Source: Gordius sp. MW1 (taxonomy: Eukaryota; Nematomorpha; Gordioida; Gordea; Gordiidae). From it: a stretch of DNA of 64,000 nucleotides. Each line of letters opens with the position of its first letter. The first letter of the stretch is position 1. The notes below the pieces were generated by a model that made no database searches, was not told the DNA's origin, and saw only the letters and a list, made by a program, of their open reading frames with translations. This document shows, one piece after another, positions 10,783 to 21,969 of the stretch. The stretch lies in contig OZ038528.1 of assembly GCA_964036665.1 (NCBI GenBank), positions 7,322,501-7,386,500 on the forward strand, given 5' to 3'. The position numbers and the translations under genes are program-made.

Positions 10783-12190
10783 CGATGGATATACTATTGA
10801 ATAATTATAATCAATCTCTTGACTATGACAATTTTCAGTGTTGCATGTGGTTATGGGAAAAAGGTGTGGTTACATTAGGCAGTGGTTTTGATAAAGCTGT
10901 TATGGTGTCGAGAGCATTGTTGGGACGACAGGTCTCTTTAGTTTGAGACAAATCCATATACCAAGAACCATCTTATTTTACTGATGTTTGTGCCATTTGA
11001 GTTTATAGGGCAAGAAATTAACATCATGAGGAAACAATATTTCAAGTTAGCTAACACTTGTTTTTATTGAAAACCATTCATCAACTTGTATAATGAAGGA
11101 TTCGACCAAGGAGACTAAAATGGTTAATTAAATAACCCTCGATGGATTTAATTGAAATATTAGTGCGAAAATTTTCCCTCGTGGCAAATCGGGGTTAAGA
11201 TCTAACATCTAAATTATATAAATTTGCTCTCGCTTTCGCTAATAAAACACTTGCTTCTCAACACTGTATCTTATAAAATTTTTCCGAGTTGCAACTTAAT
11301 TAGCTAATCAAATCACCTGTTGAATGTCCAAAATCTTTTTCTGCAATTGTTGGCCTTGTAAGGATGCATAGTTGACAAGCATTTAGATTGCCGAACAGAA
11401 CTACCACTATAATTTATATAATTGCTACGTGTGGGAGGCCAGGTAATGTGGGGAAGATGCTCAATTAATTTTTTTTGGCTCTGAAAAAGGATATGAATGA
11501 TTAAAATTTTTTGTCGAATATTTAATTCAAAAAAAGTATATATAAACTTATAATTATTTATAAGTGTCCTCGTCTTTTATGCAAATATCGATACTCATGT
11601 TAATCTCTTTTAATAATTTATCGACAAATTTTTAAAGATTTTTGCCAATCTTTGGCTGGCCACTGATAATTTTTAAATATAAGGGTGATGTACAATCAAA
11701 ACAAACAACCTAGTCGATCAACAGAAATTTTCTAATAATTTATATATTCCTCCTCTAGTTAAACTTTTATTTTTAACAAATCCCTGGTTTATAATAACTA
11801 TATCGGGACAGGGCTGAACGAACAAATGAATTAACAAAACAAATAGCTCAAATCAATTATAGGTTTTGGCCTTATTTTCTAAAAAGAGCACAATTACTTG
11901 GCCTCCATGTGTTTTTAAATCCAAGTCAAGATTTGAGTACATTAGAGAGAACATAAATAACATTATGAGAATTCCTGATTGAGCTTTATTGTGTCAAAAT
12001 TGATATTGCATATTGTAAATCAATACAATGTTAGGGAATCTCGTTTTATAATAAATGACTATCAATCAAAGCTGCTGCTAAAGCCTTTGTTGGAATCGTT
12101 AAAAACTAGTAAATGGCATGAAAGAATATACAATATTAAAATTGACCCAACAGCAAATTTGAGAGATCCCAAAATTTTAAAACCGTAAAG
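10783..12190 (+). pseudogene. unassigned coding-like remnants
   Basis: Two stretches look more coding than their surroundings. At 10794-10946 a frame starting after TTTTTAG encodes DYDNFQCCMWLWEKGVV and FDKAVMVSRALLGRQVSL before a stop. At 11990-12188 a frame encodes RESRFIINDYQSKLLL and KWHERIYNIKIDP. Sequence between them is full of stops. I recognise no family, and they may be decayed transposon or gene exons. Confidence 0.2.
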
Positions 12191-12487
12191 ATGGACTCTT
12201 TTTAATACATAAACCCCATAAGGTCACCGATTTCATTTTGAACTGGAATAATGTGTTTATGGACTAAAGGGGACTTTTTGGACGATTTGGAGGGGATAAA
12301 TCTCTTGTTCTAATATAAGAATTATATTTCTAACATATTTTAATCTAATTGATTGGTCCAACATATTTTTGTCCATTATGTAGGGGCATATCTATTCGGT
12401 GTTAACGTTGTATTTCCAGTTACAAGACGTTGAATTGCCAGCACTTCTCATTATTATTTACGTGCTGGCAAGGGATCGAATATTTAA

Positions 12488-13900
12488 TTAATTGCTATGC
12501 AATTTATGGGCTCGTTTTTTGTTGTCCGTCCGTCCGTCCGTCCGTTGTCCGTCCGTCCGTTACCCTCCTATCTATTTGCATTGGGTATATTAGGTTATCG
12601 ATTTTCTAAATAAATGCATGAGAAAGAGGTGCCCCACCCCTCATCTCTATCTCCCTCGCTTTCGGGCGGGGTCGGGTTTTAATTGCTACGTTAAACTATT
12701 ATATAATAAACATAAATAAAAGTTGTTTACTTTTAATTGCTATGCAATTTAACTAGTTTTTGGGTTAGAATCCCGGAGTTTTTTTTGACTCTTATGATTG
12801 TTCTTGTTACTATCATTGATAATAAGACTTTTTGGCCGTCCGCTGGCTGCTGACCAATGAAAAAATGACCATTGGCCAAAATGTGAATCCGAGTATATTT
12901 TTTCGTTTTTTTTGACTATTATGATTGTTCCTGTTACTACCATTGCTATTATGACTTTTTGGCCGTCCGCTGGCTCCTGACCGATGGAAAAAATGACCAT
13001 TGGCCAAAATGTGAATCGAAATTATTTTTTTCATTTTTTTTGACTATTATGATTGTTCCTGTTTTTACCATTGCTATTATGACTTTTTGGCCGTCCGCTG
13101 GCTGCTGACCAATGGAATAAAATGACCATTGGCCAAAATGTGATTCGAAAACTTTTTTTTCCTTTTTTTTGACTATTATGAATTTATATCCACTTTTACC
13201 GTGCCCTGGCTGCTGACCAATGGAAAAAAATGACCATTGGCCAAAATGTGATTCGAAAATTTTTTTCGTTTTTTTTTACTCTTATAAATTTATATCCACT
13301 TTTACCGTATGCTGGCTGCTGACCAATGGAAAAAAATAACCATTGGCCAAAGTGAGCATCAAAATTTTTTTCCGTTTTTTTGGCTATCATTGACTTATAG
13401 AGTATCTGTTGGTACTGACCAATGGAGAAAAAATGACCATTGGCCAAATTTTTGATTTTTTTAATTAAAAATTGTTCAAATTCAACAAAAAATTTCTCCC
13501 AACAATTCTGCAAATTCTTAACATTGTGATGTTTTATAATATAATGTTTGTTAGACCCAAAATCACTAAAGGCCATAAAAACTAATGTAATACGCAACTA
13601 GATGCAAACACCAAATCTAACCCTAACCCTTGCCTATATTACATTTTGCCTATATTACATTTTGCCCATAAATGGAAAATTTGCATAAAAATTAATAATT
13701 AATTAATCATTAGGCATTGAATACCCCCCTATAAGCATTCTCGCCCCTTCCCACCTTTCTCGCCCATAAATTGCATAGCAAATATGATACATTTATACGA
13801 AGTATAGATGAGTCGTCCCCCCTTCCCTTCCCCCCTTCCCTTCCCCCCTTCCCTTCCCTTCTCCCCTCCCCCTTCCCACGAGGGCCGAAGGCCCGAGTTT
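12488..13900 (+). mobile_element. composite repeat copy B (Helentron/HINE-like)
   Basis: Same structure as copy A but shorter: left end TTGCTATGCAATTTATGGGC, GTCC microsatellite (12520-12565), one GGTGCCCCACCCCTCATCT block, about six minisatellite units, the CCTAACCC segment (13617-13630), inverse subterminal repeat (13764-13785), CCCTTCC microsatellite, and terminal hairpin GGGCCGAAGGCCC + GAGTTT ending at a T-rich target. The 13.1-13.9 kb part is nearly identical to 10.0-10.8 kb of copy A. Confidence 0.7.
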
Positions 13901-16814
13901 TTATTTTAACATTAATTTTATTTCTACTTAAGTCAAAATTTATGACCATTTTTGAACAAATTTACAGGCCTCAACCGATATTTGAAGCAAATACAGCAGA
14001 GCGTAAATTTTCATTTAATACTTTTAATGTTTATTTTATGGGATAAGAAGCTTGCTAAACACAAGGTTAGCGAGGATATTTGACATTAAACATACGAGGA
14101 ATCCTTTTATTTATTAAGTACGATTCTCGCAAAAGTTAATTTTATAGCTTTGCCTTACTATTAAAAGGCCGAAATTAATTGCTAATAAGCATGGAAATGC
14201 ACGTAGTTGCTTATATTATGCTAATGATTTTGATTGGTTTTCAATGAATAAATTTAGAAGTTGGTAAGCAGAAAAAAGTGGTAATATTTAAAAATGCTAC
14301 GTTGAGCTTAAAATGCTTAAAGTATATTTGAAATATAACGCGCCACGTTTATTAATAAGATTTAACTTAAATTTCAACTAGCCTTTGAAAATTACGAGAA
14401 AAATTAATATTAATAAACAAGAGATTTTGATGAAAAAATTCTTACAATTATATTATATACATTTGTACTATATGCGTAAAATTAAAAAAAAACCCGGAAA
14501 TTTACGACTCCTACTCGACTTGATTGGGAGCATTTGAAAGGCCAACCTCAAACGAGCACTTCTTTTACTAAATGTAAACCATATATGGCCAGGTAAGGCA
14601 GGGAGGGGTGGTCACTCACTTTAAATAAAGTTTTGATTATTACTCGATGAAAATTTGGTTAAAAACAAAAAAATGTTATTTGCCCCTCCCATCCCTTATA
14701 TTATATTGCCCGCTTTCAAATCGAATCCCGCTACGACCATGAACTCATGCTTTTCCTTACTCGATTTAAAACTTATTTTCTACCCACACTTGAAAGACAA
14801 AAAGTAATAATCTGATCGTTTTTATATATATTAGAGTTAAATTATTAAAATCCATCGAAATATGAGTCATGCAGACAGGCCCGCTAATTAATTCTAATGC
14901 ACTTCAAAAACCTAATTAGAGATTAATAGTTTTTGATTTGAACTTAAACCTAATGACTTCAAATTTATAGCCCCACTTTGACAAGACTAGAATGCATTTA
15001 GGTTAATGAATTGCGATGGATTTATTTAAAATATAACGTTGCATATGGAAGGCTATTTTGTGTAAATTTTTAAGAAGTTAAGCTACCTCATAATAAATTT
15101 TAAACCATAGCTGGTTTGAAACAAAAGCATTTCTCAATTTTTTAAATTATTTTGGATAAGTGAAAAGCACATATGAATTAGAAATTTTGTGGTGTTTACA
15201 TGTTGTTTGAAGGTATGATTTCCCGTACTTATTAGAATTTGAAAATGTAGCACTTAAGTTATGTTTTTGCATCAAGAGCCTGTCGTTATGAGTCGGATTT
15301 GAGTTAGGAGGGGGGGGATTTTTTAAAAATGGTTTAGGGAGGGGCAAAATAATTCTAATTAGTTTTCGGATACAGTGGGTGTCGCCCCGGGCGACGGCTT
15401 TGCCCATCTTCCCATTAAGTCGTTTTAAACTTCAGCATTTAAAATTTTATGTCGCAAATATAATAGTACCAAGAAATTAAAAATTATAAAGTTTTAGGCT
15501 ATGTTTAAAATGTTGGTGGTTTAACGACCTAGTCTTAAGTATGGATTAATGAACTTATAATAAATGCAACCTTATCTTGTTTGATATATTATTTACCTGT
15601 CCTAATTGCGGCTGGTATGGGAATAAATATAGTCGGTCCCAGGCTATGCCTTGTAGTTTTTAGACGTCTTGACCATATTCTATTCACTCCAATTGTTTAT
15701 TTTAATATTTATTTTAAAATTAACATTATTGATGACAAGAAATAGCAGCTCAATTAAACTTATAGGATAAGTATACAACAATTATTATTATTTAGTTAAT
15801 ATTTGACTAAAATTGAAAACTTTAAAAAATATATTGCATAATTAAATAGGCTTTTTAGGGTGCTGATTTAAGTGACAATTATATATAGTGTTTATATGCT
15901 CTAATTTAGCACAAATTATTTAAAAAGTCGAAATAAAAAATCAATATGTTTTAAGGAAAACAACTTTTTTTGCTTACTTTAAATTATATGTTTGATAAAT
16001 TATCTCTAAATAGTAGCCTCTTGTTTAAAAATTCAAACAAAAATCCCAGCCCTGAAAAATTAAATCTGTTATAATTATAAAATGTAAGCAATTTATAAAA
16101 TTTATCCTGTTGGCACTTAAATTGTTTGAATTTGAATAATACCACACTTAACAGAAACTTATTTTTAAAACAAAATTTTCGCCTTTTATTTTTTATTAAA
16201 AGAACCTTTCGATTGGTAGACAAGCTGGCTTTCCTTTTCAATAAGTATAATTATTAAGTAAGTTTAGTATAAATAAATGGCAATATTTTATTTTATTTTA
16301 GTATGTTAAAATATAAAAAATGTAAGGTGGTTATAGACATAAAAGCTACAATCAAATTTATAAATTAACTCGACGCGCGTCCAAGGCTTACCGTGAACAA
16401 CATTTAGGACACAACATTTGTGAAAATCCTTTAAAAATTTGCCTGTACAGATTTTGTCAAAATGTTAAATGACAAGTTTAAATATATGTTTTTGTTCATT
16501 ATTTTAAACACTAGACATGACCCTTTTAAATGGTCAGTATTTAAATATCAGGGGTTTTAGAGTTCTATAAAACAATATTTAATTTTTGTAATATTATATG
16601 TGTTGGTCATTTTGTTTCCCTTTTCGCTGAATTTCTAAGTATCTTCAAAGATTCATAATTGTGACACAATAAAAAATATTTTTGTGATATATATTTATTG
16701 ACAACATCGATATTAAAATATAGAAATGCAAATTTAGGGCAAATAAATTAAACAAAATTAGAAAAATTAACTGTTATAAATATTTGGAAATGAATATAGC
16801 AATTGATATTAAAA
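13901..16814. other. no gene recognised; AT-rich spacer
   Basis: Scattered short open frames without family resemblance or flanking splice signals. Nothing else stands out by eye. Confidence 0.5.
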
Positions 16815-17935
16815 AAACTCGGGCCTTCGGCCCTCGTGGGTATGGGGAGGGGGGAAGGGAAGGGGGGAAGGAAAGAGGGGAAGGGGAACTCTTCTATACT
16901 CTGTATAAAAGTAGCATATTTGATATGCAATTTATGGGCGAGAAAGGTGGGAAGGGGCGAGAATGCCTATAGGGGGGTATTAAATGCAAAATGATTAGTT
17001 AATTATTTATACAAAAAGAGTCAAAAAAAACGAAAAAAAATTTTCGATTCACATTTTAGCCATTGGTCCTTTTTTTTCATTGGTCAGCAGCCAGGACACG
17101 GTAAAAGTGGATATAAATTCATAAGAGTCAAAAAAAACGTATAAAAAATTTTCGATTTATTTGGCCTTTTTCCATCGGTCAGCAGCCAACGGACGGCCAA
17201 AAAGCCATATTATCAATGGTATTAACAAGAACAATCATAAGAGTCAAAAAAAACGAAAAAAAAATTTTTGATTCACATTTTGGCCAATGGTCGATTCATT
17301 CCATTGGTCAGCAGCCAACGGACGGCCGAAAAGTCTTATTATCAATGGTATTAACAAGAACAATATATTAATTTAAACAAAAAAATAAAAAAAATTTGGC
17401 CTCTCCGGGATTCGAACCCACATCAGGACAGGCATAGGCTTTTGTAGGGGGGGGGGGGCACAGGGACCCATATCAGTAGAGCCATAGGCTCTGCTAGGGG
17501 AGGGCAAAGGGTAATTCTCAATGTTAGCCAAAAAAACGAAAAAAATAATTTCGATTCACATTTTGGCCAATGGTCATTTTTTCCATCGGTCAGCAGCCAG
17601 CGGACGGCCATAAAGTCATAATAGCAATGGTAGTAACTAATCATAATAGTCAAAAAAAACGAAAAAAAAACTTGGATTCACATTTTGGCCAATGGTCATT
17701 TTTTTCATCGGTCAGCATCCAACGGACTGCCAAAAAGTCTCATTATCAATGGTGGTAACAAGAACAATCATAAGAGTCAAAAAAAACCAGGGATTCGAAC
17801 CCAAAAACTAGTTAAACCATAGATTGCATAGCAATTAATTATAATAAGCGTTATGCGTTCGGTGCGGACGCGTTCGGTGCGTTATCGTGACTTCGGAAAA
17901 TGGAAAGCGAGCCCATAAATTGCACAGCAATTAAT
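16815..17935 (-). mobile_element. composite repeat copy C (Helentron/HINE-like), inverted
   Basis: Reverse orientation relative to copies A and B: starts AAACTCGGGCCTTCGGCCC, then purine microsatellite, the inner subterminal repeat (about 16925-16940), degenerate minisatellite units each with a CCATTGGTC/GGCCAATGG inverted pair, a tRNA-like B-box segment (17405-17419), and the outer end GCGAGCCCATAAATTGCA/CAGCAATTAA. The GGAC microsatellite is nearly absent in this copy. Confidence 0.7.
17400..17525 (-). repeat. tRNA-derived SINE-like segment with Pol III B box
   Basis: On the minus strand GGGTTCGAATCCCGG matches the Pol III B box and tRNA T-arm. It is preceded by GCCCTCCCCTAGCAGAGCC, A-box-like, and followed by T-rich sequence that could terminate Pol III. 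Related segments occur at 17787-17802, 42315-42415 and 42814-42922, always inside the composite repeat. Confidence 0.5.
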
Positions 17936-18878
17936 TGTTTTTCCATTTTTATTTCTAATGAATAAATGATTCGCCAAAATCAGAGATGCAAAGAAATAAC
18001 TGTTCCTTATTATTGCTATTATTGTTTAGGTTCATTCCTGCATCTAAAAAATAGTAAAAAAGGATTTTTAAAGGGGCTGCTCAAAGTTTTGCCCACAAGT
18101 GTTCTGTTTTGAAATTTTGGTAAAGTATGGTTGTCATTAGAAAATGAAAGTTGTAAGGAGGCATTATTAAAGCTTCCAATTGTTAAACACTCTTTTAATA
18201 AAAATCATAAATAGTTTGTAAAAAATAAATATGAGAGACGGGAAAATCACGGGACATGAGGTAATTTGTAACAGCTTTTCAGGAAAATTACTGATGATTG
18301 ATTGAAATGTTGCTATCCATGATAAATTATATTAACACACTATAATCTACCTAATTTTATTCCATATTTTTAATTTTGAAAGAAGCTGTCAAAATGAATG
18401 CTGCTTCATTTTTATAAATTGACATTTTTCTCCGAATATTTGGAATAAATTTATAAAAAAACCTAAATTTTTATTTATTGGTATAAAATATCAGGACAAG
18501 CTGGTTAATGCGAAGCTAGTTATTTTCAACAGATAAGAAAGCAATATTATTTGTGCTAAAATTGAATTAGATTAAGATTCTAATCCACTCTATTTAATCT
18601 GATTTTAAAAACATGAAACTATATTAGAATAATAAATAGAAAAGTTCAATATTTTTTATATTTAAAATAAGTGTAGTCTATGAAAGCACTTGAATAAGTC
18701 ATTTATTATCTTACCATTAAATCTCCGATGCTTATCTCGGGACTGTCTCGTGTTCTCTGGATTTTTTAATTAATGTTAATGCTGAGTTAAATTTAGCCCA
18801 GAAGTATTAATATAACAAAGTTTACCATTATTATTAGTTGCAGTTATTAGTACTTTGATCCCATTATCTATAGTCTTC

Positions 18879-19246
18879 CATGGGCGGAGCCAGGGGGGAG
18901 CAGGGGGAGCAGTCGCTCCCCCCTAATTTAAAAAAAAAATTTTCAATACAAAAATCCTAAAGAATTAAAAAAAATTATGTTTTGCTCCCCCCTAATTTTG
19001 CTCTGCCCCATCCTAATTTTGCTCTGTTCCCCCCTATCTGCTTTGCCCCCCCCCCCTCTGGATGGTCGAGACCTTTTTTTTTTGCTCTCAGGCAAATTGT
19101 AGAGGAAAATTTTTGGATTTGGAAAGCCAAGACCTTTTTTTTTTTCCTTTCAGGAAAATATTAGAGGAAATTTTTGGATTTGGATAGTCGAGACCTTTTT
19201 TTTTTTTGCTCGCTCCCCCCTAATCCGAAAGCTGGCTACGCCCATG
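18879..19246. mobile_element. hAT-like MITE, CATGGGCG family (368 bp)
   Basis: Terminal inverted repeats CATGGGCGGAGCCAG and CTGGCTACGCCCATG, flanked by a perfect 8-bp duplication TAGTCTTC (18871-18878 and 19247-19254). The interior holds two or three tandem units of about 60-65 bp containing GGTCGAGACC/GGATTTGGAAAG and poly-T. No transposase. Confidence 0.85.
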
Positions 19247-19254
19247 TAGTCTTC

Positions 19255-20385
19255 TGACATAAAATTGAACAATGTTCTTTTGATCAACCTTTTAATTACC
19301 TAAGATCGTCAGTGCTAAAATAATTTTTTTTGTTATAGACTTTCAGATTTCCCCTGTAAATTTTAATTAAAATTCAACCTAAAGAATTTATTTTTGTTAA
19401 CAGGCTTCACGTACCCAATAATGTTTTGTCATAACTCATAACCGTTGCAAAATTCATCCTTGTATTTTATTAACATTTAAACTTAGGCCAGAATAAGTTT
19501 ACCAAAAGTCGATTCATATTTAATCATTCAATTAATCTTTTTACAAATTTGTATATTTAAGTTGAAAAATGAAATTCATTTGGGATAGGCGTTGTTACAT
19601 TAGAAATAAACTGCTTGAAGCTGAAGTAATTTAAAATTTAAACGATCCTATATAACACGAGGTGTTAATAATTTTTTACGCAGCTTAGTTGATGCTACAT
19701 TTATATCATTGGACTCATTTAACCGTAAACTTTATTTCTGCTAAGATTTAGTCTATAGATAAAATAGTCCAAAAATCCAAATGTAATTATATAGCAAATA
19801 TATCATAATTAATATCATCTTTTTCATATATTATCCCTACTTATGTTCAACTTGCATTATAAACATACCCGATACGCAATTATATTTTGAGTAATCTCTA
19901 AAAATTTAAGTTACATAACTTAAAATACATTTTTTATGTGAAATTGCAGTCGCAGTCGCAATTTCATCCTAAATACCGTCGTGCTCTATGTTGCAGTTAG
20001 GTTGCTCAAATGTAGTACCTAAACATCACGAGGCGTAATCCCCTAGTTTGATGTAATGGATAAATTAAGTTTTACAACCAAATTTGTCACTTGTTTAGTT
20101 GAGCATGAAAATCCTGTGCATCATATACCGGGTTTACAAGTGTCATTTAGGAATTAATGATCTAGCTAGAGGATCGTTTAGTTATTTTGGCAGAGAGGAA
20201 TGTATTCCTCTCGAGTTTGCATCGTGGAGTCGATGAGCATTTAGTTTACTAATATATTATGAGGTCTCGTTTAAAATTTGTCGCGTTACATTTCCATGAT
20301 TAATAACTTTTTAAAATGAAAAATGGATATCCTTGAAGGCATGCAAAAATTAAAAATGGGCCGACAAAACAATTTAAATTAAATA
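19255..20385. other. no gene recognised
   Basis: AT-rich. The only notable structure is an inverted pair GAGAGGAAT/ATTCCTCTC at about 20195-20214 with a 2-base centre. It lies in a short open stretch with no recognisable product. Confidence 0.4.
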
Positions 20386-20710
20386 CAGTCGAAACCGTTT
20401 AATTGCAAAGCCTTGGGCCTGAATTTTTTCGCGATTAACCGATATTTTGCGATTAAACGATGGAAATAAAAGTATAGGTACATTATATTAAATATTCATT
20501 TCTTACGCTTCGCAATAAAACGATATTTTATATAATTATCTGGTTGATTTAAGGATTTGAAAATGTTTGTGAATATCCTATATTTAAGCGATTTGTCAAT
20601 AAACGATATTTTTGTTAATATTATCGTTTAAAAAAAAACAAAATGGCGGTTAACTTCGCGATTAAAAGATTTTCGCGATAATCCTATTTGCGATTAAGAA
20701 GTTTCGACTG
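20386..20710. mobile_element. pogo/Tigger-like MITE (325 bp)
   Basis: Terminal inverted repeats CAGTCGAAACCGTTTAATTGC at the left and a complementary GCGATTAAGAAGTTTCGACTG at the right, bounded by TA on each side (20384-20385 and 20711-20712), as in Tc1/mariner-pogo elements. The interior repeats GCGATTAA(A/C)CGAT motifs and carries no transposase. Confidence 0.85.
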
Positions 20711-21859
20711 TATTTGACTTGAAATACTACTTGAAAGAAAATGAAAGACAATTTAACCTAACCCTAAACCGGGAAATAGTTTATTAGCTTTGGCCTTGAC
20801 TAACTTGTTATTGTAATTGGTAAGAATTATAATATATAGGTGTTAACTTATTAAATATTAATGCTAAGTATAATAATCAACCTACCTACTTTTATCTATC
20901 AACATCATAAATAATACTGAAGCCAGACAAAGTCTTTGATTTGTGACATTTTTAAATTAGCGCTTTAGCCATTAAACGAAACTTTGCTCTTAAATTCTGA
21001 TTAATTTAATAAAAAAAATCGTTTTTCAATCTAAAATTATTGATCTCCTTCCATGGTACAAAGAATCTTTTATTACACGCCTTTGTGTAAAAGATAAACT
21101 TGTTTTATATCTATAATTAATAAACCATAATCGAAATGTGCCTTGGTATTAAGTTCAATTGATAGATTATCGGCATGATCGATAAATTTATAGGTCATAT
21201 ATTGTATAAGCCCTAATTCTTATTAATGTCATATGCTAATTTCTATTTCTTTCAAAAATTCTGAGCAACGTGTAATTGTACCCAAAAAATTCGCAAACCA
21301 TAAGTATCAATTTACCACATTTTTTAAATGTTTTTTTAGCAATTTCTTAAACAACTTTTAAACTCTTCTATTTTTGACAATTTTTTAAAAGTGTTTTAAT
21401 TCAATTTCTACTCTAATTCAAAATTAACCTAGCATTTATATACGTACTCTAAGGAATGTTTTATTTAAATATAGTTAGGGGAGGGTGGGTAGGCGCCTCT
21501 TACTTTAAACAAAATTAAGCTATAAATTTCAAAAATTATTAAATTTTCCACCCGATATTGTTACCAAAATTATGCCCCTCCCCCTCTCATTCCAATCCCT
21601 GGCTAGGCTATAAAACGTCGAACTCCTTTTTTTTAATGTGGGGGCTTCTTTCCAGAAAATCTTCTTAATATTTAGGTGTTTTTTTATCTAGTAGTTTATC
21701 GAATAATGAAAAAATATAAGAGAATATAAAAATTGATTTCAATAATTAAATAGTTTAATTAATCTTTTATGACTGTACCCTTTATAAATTATATTTAAAT
21801 ATTAATAGTTTAATTGTGCGAAAATGGCAAAAAATGCATAATATATATATGTTTTTTAG

Positions 21860-21969
21860 GATCACCTGCGGATAAAAGCAATTTGGAGATTGGAGACGAA
21901 GTATTGGAAATTAATGGGAAATCGCTGGATAATTGCACACACGATGAAGCAATATCTTATATACACGAA
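21860..21969 (+). CDS. PDZ exon (carboxylate-loop-distal half) upstream of PALS1
   Basis: Preceded by GTTTTTTAG and followed by GTATAC. Its only open frame reads [19 protein letters not shown] followed by [17 protein letters not shown], an unmistakable PDZ strand-helix segment ([14 protein letters not shown] at the start of helix B). It starts with two bases completing a codon and ends in phase 0. The first half of the domain must lie upstream, and I did not find it. The exon either belongs to an N-terminally extended PALS1 or to a separate PDZ gene. Confidence 0.7.

Noticed and set aside
15984..16241. 85-codon minus-strand frame
   Set aside because: K/F/N-rich as expected from AT-rich DNA. 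No motif, no splice context.
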